From an uncultured Clostridia bacterium (GTDB lineage: Bacteria; Bacillota; Clostridia; Oscillospirales; UMGS1783), in contig CALBKB010000235.1 of the NCBI GenBank assembly GCA_937892635.1, positions 1 through 11,453 of the forward strand: a DNA stretch of 11,453 nucleotides, read 5' to 3'. Below, one piece after another: positions 1 to 10,194 of this stretch. The notes beneath the pieces were generated by a model. The model was not told where the DNA came from and made no database searches. It was given only the letters and a program-made list of their open reading frames with translations. A program made the translations under genes and the position numbers. How positions within the stretch are numbered: the stretch's first letter is position 1; every line of letters starts with the position of its first letter.

Positions 1-133
1 CATGGGTATCACCGATCTTGTAGTTAACACCGGTATAGTAAAGAATACGCTCGGTGGTGGTGGTTTTACCAGCATCGATGTGCGCCATAATGCCTATATT
101 GCGGTATTTGCTGATCTCATGGGTTCTAGGCAT
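1..133 (-). CDS. fusA: Elongation factor G, N-terminal 44 codons (partial)
   Basis: This is the start of EF-G, the GTPase that drives translocation of mRNA and tRNAs on the ribosome. Visible residues begin [20 protein letters not shown] and continue into the G1 P-loop [14 protein letters not shown] at about residues 17-28, with Lys23 and Thr24 as the nucleotide-binding pair, then the EF-G-typical [13 protein letters not shown]. The rest, including switch regions and domains II-V, lies beyond base 1. The ATG at 133-131 is preceded by AAGGAG (141-146) at 7 bases, a strong ribosome-binding site. It lies 36 bases downstream of rpsG with no terminator between, so it is very likely co-transcribed with rpsL and rpsG. 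No oddities in the visible part. Confidence 0.97.
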   Translation of the reverse strand, partial: MPRTHEISKYRNIGIMAHIDAGKTTTTERILYYTGVNYKIGDTH

Positions 134-169
134 GGTTTTTCTCCTTAATTCCTCAGCATTAGGCCGCCA

Positions 170-741
<572 letters not shown>

Positions 742-764
742 ACATTGTTTTGTCGCCTACGAAA

Positions 765-1184
765 TTACTTGGACTTTTTGGGACGCTTGGCACCGTACTT
801 GGATCTACCCTGCAGACGGTTAGCCACGCCCTGCGCGTCAAGAGTACCGCGGATGATGTGGTAACGCACACCCGGAAGGTCTCTGACACGGCCGCCTCTG
901 ATCAGAACAACGCTGTGCTCCTGCAGATTGTGGCCGATACCCGGAATGTAGCTGGTAACTTCGATGCCGTTGGTAAGACGTACACGAGCAATCTTACGCA
1001 GGGCCGAGTTAGGCTTCTTGGGGGTTGTGGTCTTAACACCGGTGCAGACGCCTCTCTTCTGGGGGGAGCACTGCTTCGTGGGTTTCTGCTTAAGCGTGTT
1101 CATACCCTTGTTCAGAGCGGGAGCAACCGACTTCTTGACCGACACCTCTCTACCGGTTCTGACGAGCTGGTTAAAGGTTGGCAT
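765..1184 (-). CDS. rpsL: 30S ribosomal protein S12 (uS12)
   Basis: S12 sits at the decoding centre of the 30S subunit and helps monitor codon-anticodon pairing. The 139-aa product has the core motifs [24 protein letters not shown] (in part at residues 41-64) and [17 protein letters not shown] (84-100), ending in a basic tail. A stretch of about 13 residues between ALN and PQKRGVC, absent from E. coli, is typical of the longer Bacillota form. Lys56, equal to E. coli Lys43, is present. Residue 101, equal to E. coli Lys88, is Arg (AGA at 884-882); Lys88Arg is a known streptomycin-resistance change. The ATG at 1184 has AAGGAGG (1191-1197) at 6 bases. It lies 44 bases after the L7Ae-like gene and is presumably co-transcribed with it. 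Confidence 0.98.
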   Translation of the reverse strand: MPTFNQLVRTGREVSVKKSVAPALNKGMNTLKQKPTKQCSPQKRGVCTGVKTTTPKKPNSALRKIARVRLTNGIEVTSYIPGIGHNLQEHSVVLIRGGRVRDLPGVRYHIIRGTLDAQGVANRLQGRSKYGAKRPKKSK

Positions 1185-1228
1185 ATGGCACCTCCTTCTT
1201 AAAAATTCCTAAATCTATATAAATAAAT

Positions 1229-1480
1229 TTAAGTGCTGCTTAGTACTGCGCACGCGCTGGCGCCGACTTGAATGCCGGCCGCCGCGCCCAACTGGCGCAT
1301 GCTGTCAGCCTCAATACAATCCGTTCCCGCCGCTTGGCAGGCCGATCGTATCTCGGCTCGCAGATCTTCCTGCGCATCCTTGGCAATGAAGACTGCCTTG
1401 GCTTTTCCGCTTTGGATGGCACGCAGCGTTTGTTTACGCCCCGTCACCACACTATTTTTATCAAAACGGTCCAGCCACAT
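1229..1480 (-). CDS. ybxF: L7Ae-like K-turn RNA-binding protein (YbxF/RplGB family)
   Basis: This 83-aa protein matches the short bacterial L7Ae/L30e family: VVTGRKQTLRAIQSGKAKAV at residues 11-30 (the G-x-K-Q-T loop that contacts kink-turn RNA in this family), FIAKDAQEDL at 31-40, then the C-terminal DSMRQLGAAAGIQVGASACAVL. Members bind K-turn RNAs and associate with the ribosome; the exact role in bacteria is unsettled. Position between rpoC and rpsL is the standard Bacillota location and supports the call. The ATG at 1480 has a modest GGGGTGA (1487-1493) ribosome-binding site. It is the first gene after the internal promoter at 1511-1539, with a short leader of roughly 25 bases. Confidence 0.92.
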   Translation of the reverse strand: MWLDRFDKNSVVTGRKQTLRAIQSGKAKAVFIAKDAQEDLRAEIRSACQAAGTDCIEADSMRQLGAAAGIQVGASACAVLSST

Positions 1481-1510
1481 ACAGTTTCACCCCAGTCGCG
1501 CACGCAGTAT

Positions 1511-1535
1511 ATTATACCCTTTTTTTGGCTTAAAG

Positions 1536-1539
<4 letters not shown>
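1511..1539 (-). promoter_or_regulatory. Sigma-A promoter for the L7Ae-like-rpsL-rpsG-fusA unit
   Basis: On the minus strand TTGACT (1539-1534) is followed by a 17-base spacer and TATAAT (1516-1511), 11 of 12 consensus bases at ideal spacing. The likely start is near 1503-1505, about 25 bases before the ybxF ATG. The -35 box contains the TGA stop of rpoC (1538-1536). No terminator hairpin separates rpoC from ybxF, so read-through from rpoBC and initiation here can both feed the str operon. The call rests on sequence only. Confidence 0.75.
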
Positions 1540-5099
<3,560 letters not shown>

Positions 5100-5107
5100 C
5101 CAAGTCA

Positions 5108-5114
5108 CTCCCTT
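5108..5114 (-). promoter_or_regulatory. Ribosome-binding site that fixes the rpoC ATG start
   Basis: The minus strand reads AAGGGAG, overlapping the rpoB TAA stop and ending 8 bases before the ATG at 5099. The in-frame GTG at 5108-5106 overlaps the last G of this site and so cannot be served by it. Confidence 0.8.
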
Positions 5115-8100
5115 ACATCATGTCGGAATCATCATCGAACATGTTAGCCATGGCATCTGCACCGAAGATCTCATCGGCGGCAGTATTCCCGTCTTCATTT
5201 TCGAAGATGTAGCTTGCACCCAACTCCGCCTCATCCACGTCGGGCGCGGCAAAGTTATCGGAAACATCCAGATCGATACCGTGAGTCTCGTCCTCAATCG
5301 GCTGACTCAAATCGATCTCCTCATTATCCTTGGACAGAACCTTAACGTCCAGCGCAAGGGATTGCAATTCCTTAATCAAAACCTTGAAGGACTCGGGAAT
5401 GCCCGGAGTCGGAATATTCTGACCCTTAACAATCGCTTCATAGGTCTTAACACGGCCAACCACGTCGTCCGACTTAACGGTGAGGATTTCCTGCAGCGTG
5501 TAAGCGGCACCATAGGCTTCCATGGCCCAAACTTCCATCTCACCGAAACGCTGACCGCCGAACTGGGCCTTACCACCCAACGGTTGCTGCGTAACCAGCG
5601 AGTACGGACCGGTCGAACGGGCATGAATCTTATCATCGACCAAGTGCGACAGCTTCAGATAGTACATGTAACCAACCGTTACATCCTGATCGAAGTATTC
5701 ACCGGTACGACCGTCACGCAACTTGACCTTACCGTTGGCGTTGTAACCGGCCAATTCCAGAGCCTTGAAAATATCCTGCTCGTTGGCACCGTCAAAAACA
5801 GGCGTAGCAATCTTAAAGCCCAGCGCCTTAGCGGCGTAGGCCAGATGCACTTCCAGCACCTGTCCGATATTCATACGGGAAGGAACGCCCAGAGGGTTAA
5901 GAACGATATCCAGCGGCGTACCGTCATCCAGGAAGGGCATATCCTCCTGCGGCAGGATGCGGGAAATAACACCCTTGTTACCGTGACGACCGGCCATCTT
6001 GTCGCCGACAGACAGCTTACGCTTCTGCGCGATGTAAACACGAATGACCTTGTTAACGCCGGGCGACAGCTCGGTGCTGTTCTCGCTGGTGAAGACCTTA
6101 ACGTCAACAACGGTACCGTACTCACCGTGCGGCACGCGCAGCGAGGTGTCGCGCACCTCTCTGGCCTTTTCACCGAAGATGGCGCGCAGCAGGCGCTCCT
6201 CGGCGGTCAGCTCGGTCTCACCCTTCGGGGTAACCTTACCGACCAGAATATCACCGGCACGCACCTCGGCGCCGATACGGATAATACCGTTTTCATCGAG
6301 GTCTTTGAGCGCGTCTTCCGACACATTGGGGATCTCACGGGTGATCTCCTCACTGCCCAGCTTGGTTTCGCGGGCTTCCTGCTCGTATTCCTCGATATGA
6401 ATGGAGGTGTAAACATCCTCCTTGACCAGACGCTCAGAAATCAAAACGGCGTCCTCATAGTTATAACCTTCCCAGGTCATAAAGCCGATCAGGGCATTCT
6501 TACCAAGCGCCAATTCACCGTTATCGGTGGACGGACCGTCAGCCAGCACTTCGCCCTTAACGACCTTCTGGCCGATATCGACGATGGGATGCTGATTGAT
6601 GCAGGTACCCTGGTTGGAACGCATAAACTTGGTCAGCGGATAGCTGTCGATGGTACCGTCTTCACACAGCACCTCGATCTTCTTCGCCGACACGTCGTTG
6701 ATCACACCATCGCGACGCGCGATCACGCAAACGCCCGAATCGACCGCCGCCTTATATTCCATACCGGTACCGACAATCGGCGACTCGGTGCGGATCAGAG
6801 GCACAGCCTGACGTTGCATGTTCGAGCCCATCAGGGCACGGTTGGCGTCGTCGTTCTCCAGGAAGGGAATCATCGCCGTAGCGATCGATACCAGCATCTT
6901 GGGCGAAATATCAACGTAATCGGCCTTGTTGGCCTCTACTTCGAGAATGTCGTTGCGATAACGGGCAGCAACCTTGCGGTTGACAAAACGGCCGTCCTCG
7001 CCAATAGGCTCGTTGGCCTGGGCGACGATAAAGTTATCCTCGCGGTCAGCGGTCATATATTCCACTTCATCGGTAACGATACCCGTCTCCTTATCAATGC
7101 GACGATAGGGCGCCTCAATAAAGCCGTATTCAATGATACGGGCAAAGGAAGACAGATAGGAAATCAGACCGATGTTCGGACCTTCAGGAGTCTCGATCGG
7201 GCAGACACGGCCATAGTGCGAATAGTGAACGTCACGCACTTCGAAGGAAGCACGATCACGAGTCAAACCGCCGGGGCCGAGGGCCGACAGACGACGCTTA
7301 TGAGTCAGTTCGGTCAGAGGGTTAGTCTGATCCATAAACTGAGACAACGGCGAAGAACCAAAGAATTCACGGATAGCGGCAATGACCGGTCTGGTGTTAA
7401 CCAGAGCCGACGGCGTCACGATCTCGGAATCCTGAATGTTCATGCGCTCGCGGATGCTTCTCTCCATGCGGGCAAAGCCGATACGGAACTGGTTCTGCAA
7501 CAGCTCACCAACACTGCGAATACGGCGGTTGCCCAGGTGGTCGATATCATCATCGGTACCGATGTTGAAGTCGAGCCCCAGCATATAGTTGACCGAAGCA
7601 AAAATATCTTCGGGCATCAGATACAGCGGAATCAACTCGTCATGACGGGCGATCAGCTGCTTTTCGATCTCTTCGGCGCTCTCGCAGGATTCCATGATCT
7701 CCTGCAAAACCGAGAAACGCACCATTTCATTGATGCCGGTCTTCTCGGCATCAAACTCAATGAACTTAGAGGCGTCTACCATACCGTTGCTGAAGAATTT
7801 CAGCTCGGTGCCCTCCACGTCCACGTAAACAACCGATACGCCATTGTCCTGAATGGTCATGGCCTGCTCTTTGGTCAGCACGGTGCCGGCCTCAAACAGC
7901 ACTTCGCCGGTCAGCGGAGCCACAACGTCCTGGCTGAGCATCAGGCCGGGCAGACGCTCGCCCAACGCCAGCTTCTTGTTGTATTTGTAACGGCCGACGC
8001 GGGTCAGGTCATAGTTGCGGCCATTGAAGATCATGTTGTTGATAAAGGTCTCGGCACTATCTACCGTGGGAGGCTCGCCGGGACGCAGCTTCTTATAAAG

Positions 8101-8832
8101 CTCAAACAGAGCCGACTGATAATCGTCGGTGCTGTCCTTCTCCAAAGTAGCCATCACCTTGGGCAGATTGCCGAAGGTGTCAATGATCTGCTCATTGGTA
8201 TGCAAGCCCAATACGCGCAACAGCACGGTAACGGGGATCTTGCGGTTTTTATCGACACGGGTATAGACGATGTCGTTGGAGTCGGTTTCATACTCGATCC
8301 ACAGGCCGCGGTTGGGCATAACGGTACCGGTAAAGAGTTTCTTACCGCTCTTATCGTACTGAGTACCGAAATACACGCCGGGCGAACGAACCAGCTGGGA
8401 AACGACAACGCGCTCGGCACCGTTGATCACAAAGGTACCGGTCTCGGTCATAAGGGGCACGTCGCCCACAAAAATATCCTGTTCCTGGATTTCGCCGGTG
8501 GTCTGGTTGGTCAAACGCACCTTAACGCGCATGGATGCCGAATAGGTAGCATCTCTCTCTTTACATTCCTCAACGGTGTATTTGGGTGTTTCATCAATGG
8601 TGAAACTGACATAATCGAGTACGAGATTTCCCGTATGATCGACAACGCCCGAAGCATCGTTGAGCACTTCCTGCAATCCTTCTTTAATAAAGAGATCATA
8701 GGATTTTTTCTGTACTTCGATAAGATAAGGCATCTCCTGAACTTCCTTAATCTTAGCGAAACTCACCCTCTGGTTATTCCCCAATGTGATCAGGTGAGCG
8801 CCCAGTACTGACGGGTCTACTTTTGGTAGCAT
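5113..8832 (-). CDS. rpoB: DNA-directed RNA polymerase subunit beta
   Basis: Beta is the second large subunit of RNA polymerase and carries the rifampicin pocket. The product is 1239 aa from ATG 8832. Recognisable runs are: [16 protein letters not shown] near the N-terminus; [19 protein letters not shown]; the rifampicin region [15 protein letters not shown] through [18 protein letters not shown] (about 492-526); GYNYEDA near 789; [11 protein letters not shown] near 945; and [20 protein letters not shown] in the C-terminal clamp region, then an acidic tail of about 80 residues. Gln498, Phe499, Asp501, His511, Arg514 and Ser516 are wild type (E. coli 513, 514, 516, 526, 529, 531); residue 495 (E. 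coli 510) is Pro instead of Gln. An in-frame TTG at 8841 is a possible start adding three residues. Unlike many bacteria, rplJ/rplL are not upstream; rpoB has its own promoter. Confidence 0.99.
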   Translation of the reverse strand: MLPKVDPSVLGAHLITLGNNQRVSFAKIKEVQEMPYLIEVQKKSYDLFIKEGLQEVLNDASGVVDHTGNLVLDYVSFTIDETPKYTVEECKERDATYSASMRVKVRLTNQTTGEIQEQDIFVGDVPLMTETGTFVINGAERVVVSQLVRSPGVYFGTQYDKSGKKLFTGTVMPNRGLWIEYETDSNDIVYTRVDKNRKIPVTVLLRVLGLHTNEQIIDTFGNLPKVMATLEKDSTDDYQSALFELYKKLRPGEPPTVDSAETFINNMIFNGRNYDLTRVGRYKYNKKLALGERLPGLMLSQDVVAPLTGEVLFEAGTVLTKEQAMTIQDNGVSVVYVDVEGTELKFFSNGMVDASKFIEFDAEKTGINEMVRFSVLQEIMESCESAEEIEKQLIARHDELIPLYLMPEDIFASVNYMLGLDFNIGTDDDIDHLGNRRIRSVGELLQNQFRIGFARMERSIRERMNIQDSEIVTPSALVNTRPVIAAIREFFGSSPLSQFMDQTNPLTELTHKRRLSALGPGGLTRDRASFEVRDVHYSHYGRVCPIETPEGPNIGLISYLSSFARIIEYGFIEAPYRRIDKETGIVTDEVEYMTADREDNFIVAQANEPIGEDGRFVNRKVAARYRNDILEVEANKADYVDISPKMLVSIATAMIPFLENDDANRALMGSNMQRQAVPLIRTESPIVGTGMEYKAAVDSGVCVIARRDGVINDVSAKKIEVLCEDGTIDSYPLTKFMRSNQGTCINQHPIVDIGQKVVKGEVLADGPSTDNGELALGKNALIGFMTWEGYNYEDAVLISERLVKEDVYTSIHIEEYEQEARETKLGSEEITREIPNVSEDALKDLDENGIIRIGAEVRAGDILVGKVTPKGETELTAEERLLRAIFGEKAREVRDTSLRVPHGEYGTVVDVKVFTSENSTELSPGVNKVIRVYIAQKRKLSVGDKMAGRHGNKGVISRILPQEDMPFLDDGTPLDIVLNPLGVPSRMNIGQVLEVHLAYAAKALGFKIATPVFDGANEQDIFKALELAGYNANGKVKLRDGRTGEYFDQDVTVGYMYYLKLSHLVDDKIHARSTGPYSLVTQQPLGGKAQFGGQRFGEMEVWAMEAYGAAYTLQEILTVKSDDVVGRVKTYEAIVKGQNIPTPGIPESFKVLIKELQSLALDVKVLSKDNEEIDLSQPIEDETHGIDLDVSDNFAAPDVDEAELGASYIFENEDGNTAADEIFGADAMANMFDDDSDMM

Positions 8833-8844
8833 AACAAGCAATCA

Positions 8845-8850
8845 CTCCTT
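8845..8850 (-). promoter_or_regulatory. rpoB ribosome-binding site with awkward spacing
   Basis: The minus strand reads AAGGAG, then TGA, then an in-frame TTG (8841), CTT, GTT and ATG (8832). Spacing is 12 bases to ATG, rather long, and 3 bases to TTG, too short. ATG 8832 is preferred as the usual initiator, but the start remains uncertain by three codons. Confidence 0.65.
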
Positions 8851-8889
8851 CATTTTTGTGAAAAGCATTTGATATACCACACCTATTAC

Positions 8890-8918
8890 TTGACCTTTTC
8901 CCGATACTGTGCTATAAT
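8890..8918 (+). promoter_or_regulatory. Plus-strand extended -10 promoter inside the rpoB leader
   Basis: The plus strand reads TTGACC (8890-8895), a 17-base spacer, and TATAAT (8913-8918), with a TG one base before the -10 box (TGC-TATAAT). That is 11 of 12 consensus bases at ideal spacing plus the extended -10 element. The start would fall near 8924-8926. It faces the rpoB promoter and has no protein gene downstream on its strand before the terminator at 9016-9041. Function is inferred from sequence alone. Confidence 0.65.
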
Positions 8919-8952
8919 CCACAATAAGCGAAATGCGCATGATAGGCAGTAT
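8904..8952 (-). promoter_or_regulatory. Predicted stem in the rpoB mRNA leader
   Basis: In the rpoB transcript AUACUG (8952-8947) pairs with CAGUAU (8909-8904), and after a C/CA internal loop CUAU (8945-8942) pairs with AUAG (8915-8912): ten pairs closing a loop that contains a small GCG-CAUUU-CGC hairpin. It begins about 8 bases after the predicted start site, so it would be the first structure to form. There is no U-tract and thus no terminator. One arm coincides with the -10 box of the plus-strand promoter, so the conserved element could be the promoter rather than the RNA fold. Confidence 0.3.
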
Positions 8953-8966
8953 AATATCAATTTAGC

Positions 8967-8995
8967 ATTTTATCACTAATTCAAGGGCTTGTCAA
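8967..8995 (-). promoter_or_regulatory. Sigma-A promoter of rpoBC
   Basis: The minus strand reads TTGACA (8995-8990), a 17-base spacer and TAAAAT (8972-8967): a perfect -35 box, five of six -10 bases and ideal spacing. The start would be near 8960, giving an rpoB leader of about 128 nt. It lies just downstream of the terminator of the HAD operon, so rpoB transcription begins here rather than by read-through. Confidence 0.85.
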
Positions 8996-9008
8996 TAAGT
9001 TTTTTAAC

Positions 9009-9041
9009 AAAAAAAGGAACGCAGTTTTCTGCGTTCCTTTT
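9009..9041 (-). terminator. Rho-independent terminator, probably bidirectional
   Basis: The arms GGAACGCAG (9016-9024) and CTGCGTTCC (9029-9037) pair perfectly around a 4-base loop, extended by A-T pairs outside. On the minus strand the stem is followed by seven U (9015-9009), and it starts six bases after the HAD stop codon, so it ends the oxidoreductase-DUF1667-HAD operon. On the plus strand it is followed by TTTTGTT and would also stop the candidate antisense RNA. Confidence 0.93.
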
Positions 9042-9042
9042 G

Positions 9043-9834
9043 TTATGCCAGCGCTTGTAAAATCTCGGCCGCACTTTCCCAAACCATCTCTGGCTTGTCC
9101 GACGAAGCATCGAGTATCTCCCGCGTCGTTTCGCCCGACAGCACTAAGGCCGTATGCGCGCCCGCCGCCAAACCGCTCTTGATATCGGTATAGATGCGGT
9201 CACCCACCACCAGCGTATGCGCCGCGTCAATGCCCCATCGTTCCATAGCCAAAAGCGGCATGAGCGGCTCAGGCTTGCCGATCACAATCGGGCGGCGTTT
9301 CGCCACGTTGTAGAGCATATCGCAAACACTGCCGCAGTCGGGCACACTGCCAAACTCAGTGGGACACACATAGTCGGGATTGGTGGCAATATAGGGCATC
9401 TGGGGATGAGCCAACAAGAGTTTGGATACGTCCTCCAATTTTTTAAAGGTAAGCTCGGTATCAAAGCCCATGACGATGCACTCAACCTTATCCAGATCCT
9501 CAGTCATCGGAAAACCCTGCCTGCCCAGCTCCTCCTTCAAGGATGCCGTGCCGCAGACATACAAGGTCTTCCCTGCATGATGCTTTTGCAGATAATAAGC
9601 CGTCGCCTGCGAGGAGGTCATAAAATCCTCCGGGGCGGCATCAATGCCCAATTTTTGCAGTTTTTTAATGTAATCGTCGACGCTTTTTGATGAATTATTG
9701 GTCATAAAGAGGTATGTTGCGCCCGTTTTTTCGATGGTTTTGAGCAGTTTTTGGGTGAAATCAAAGAGTTTATCTCCCAAATAGAGTGTTCCATCCATAT
9801 CAAACAGGTACAGTTTTATGTCCTTAAGATTCAT
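9043..9834 (-). CDS. HAD-IIA family phosphatase (NagD/AraL/PGP-like)
   Basis: The 263-aa product is a soluble haloacid dehalogenase phosphatase with a C2-type cap. Motif I is LFDMDGTLY with nucleophile Asp12 and acid/base Asp14; motif II is TNNSS at 45-49; the cap carries ATNPDYVCPTEFGSVPDCGS (about 150-169), diagnostic of subfamily IIA; motif III is GKPEP with Lys187; motif IV is GDRIYTDI with Asp212 and Asp217. The substrate cannot be read from sequence: the family includes NagD (nucleotide monophosphates), AraL, pyridoxal phosphatase and phosphoglycolate/glycerol-3-phosphate phosphatases. The ATG at 9834 has an AAAGGGG site (9841-9847) overlapping the DUF1667 stop codon, so the gene is tightly coupled to it, 12 bases apart. 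Its operon partners suggest, but do not prove, a glycerol-3-phosphate-related substrate. Confidence 0.93.
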   Translation of the reverse strand: MNLKDIKLYLFDMDGTLYLGDKLFDFTQKLLKTIEKTGATYLFMTNNSSKSVDDYIKKLQKLGIDAAPEDFMTSSQATAYYLQKHHAGKTLYVCGTASLKEELGRQGFPMTEDLDKVECIVMGFDTELTFKKLEDVSKLLLAHPQMPYIATNPDYVCPTEFGSVPDCGSVCDMLYNVAKRRPIVIGKPEPLMPLLAMERWGIDAAHTLVVGDRIYTDIKSGLAAGAHTALVLSGETTREILDASSDKPEMVWESAAEILQALA

Positions 9835-9846
9835 CCGCTTCCCCTT

Positions 9847-10194
9847 TTAGTGAATGGCTTTGGTGGCAATTACGCGGGTACCGTATACATTGTCGCACAC
9901 AACATCGCCAATGGCAATGGGGGCTTGCACTGTTTTTTCACGGATAATCTGCATCAAATCGAAAATATTCTCCTTGGGAATAGGATCTTCGGTTTTGACG
10001 CTGACCATCGTGTCTTCACGGTTGGCCACACGGACAATGGACGTAACGGTGCGGGTGGGATGCAAGCACTCGTCATGACCGTAGACGGCGCCCTTGGGAC
10101 AGGCGTTGCCTTCTACCTTAACCTCATCACCGTTGATCTCCACCTGTAAGGTGCAGCCTCTGGGGCAAATAATACAAGTCAGTTCTCGTTTCAT
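9847..10194 (-). CDS. DUF1667 cysteine-rich protein, probable Fe-S partner of the oxidoreductase
   Basis: This 115-aa protein opens with a C-x2-C-x3-C motif (TCIICPRGC: Cys7, Cys10, Cys14), followed by NACPKG with Cys32 and HDEC with Cys43, the DUF1667 pattern. Spacing suggests an iron-sulfur cluster, but the biochemical role is not established for the family. DUF1667 genes are typically found after FAD-dependent oxidoreductases in anaerobic glycerol-3-phosphate operons; here the ATG overlaps the oxidoreductase TGA by four bases (ATGA), a sign of translational coupling and probable complex formation. Its ribosome-binding site GGAGGA (10201-10206) lies 6 bases upstream, inside the preceding gene. 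No signal peptide or membrane segment is visible. Confidence 0.92.
   Translation of the reverse strand: MKRELTCIICPRGCTLQVEINGDEVKVEGNACPKGAVYGHDECLHPTRTVTSIVRVANREDTMVSVKTEDPIPKENIFDLMQIIREKTVQAPIAIGDVVCDNVYGTRVIATKAIH

Larger units (their letters stand above)
8924..9041 (+). ncRNA. Candidate small RNA antisense to the rpoB promoter and 5' leader
   Basis: If the plus-strand promoter at 8890-8918 is active, its transcript runs about 118 nt through the rpoB promoter region and ends at the inverted repeat 9016-9037, which on this strand is followed by TTTTGTT. No convincing reading frame is present: the only small ORF (ATG 8933 to TAG 8965, ten codons) has no ribosome-binding site. The first 36 or so bases are complementary to the 5' end of the rpoB mRNA. 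I do not recognise it as a known RNA family. Existence is inferred from promoter plus terminator only. Confidence 0.4.

Noticed and set aside
5100..5108. GTG at 5108 as the rpoC start
   Set aside because: It overlaps the ribosome-binding site that serves ATG 5099, and the extra residues are atypical.
8948..8956. Further -10-like boxes (TATAAT plus strand, TATTAT minus strand)
   Set aside because: Neither has a reasonable -35 box at 16-18 bases, unlike the two promoters called nearby.
8933..8965. Ten-codon peptide in the candidate antisense RNA
   Set aside because: No ribosome-binding site precedes the ATG, and it starts within about 10 bases of the predicted RNA 5' end.
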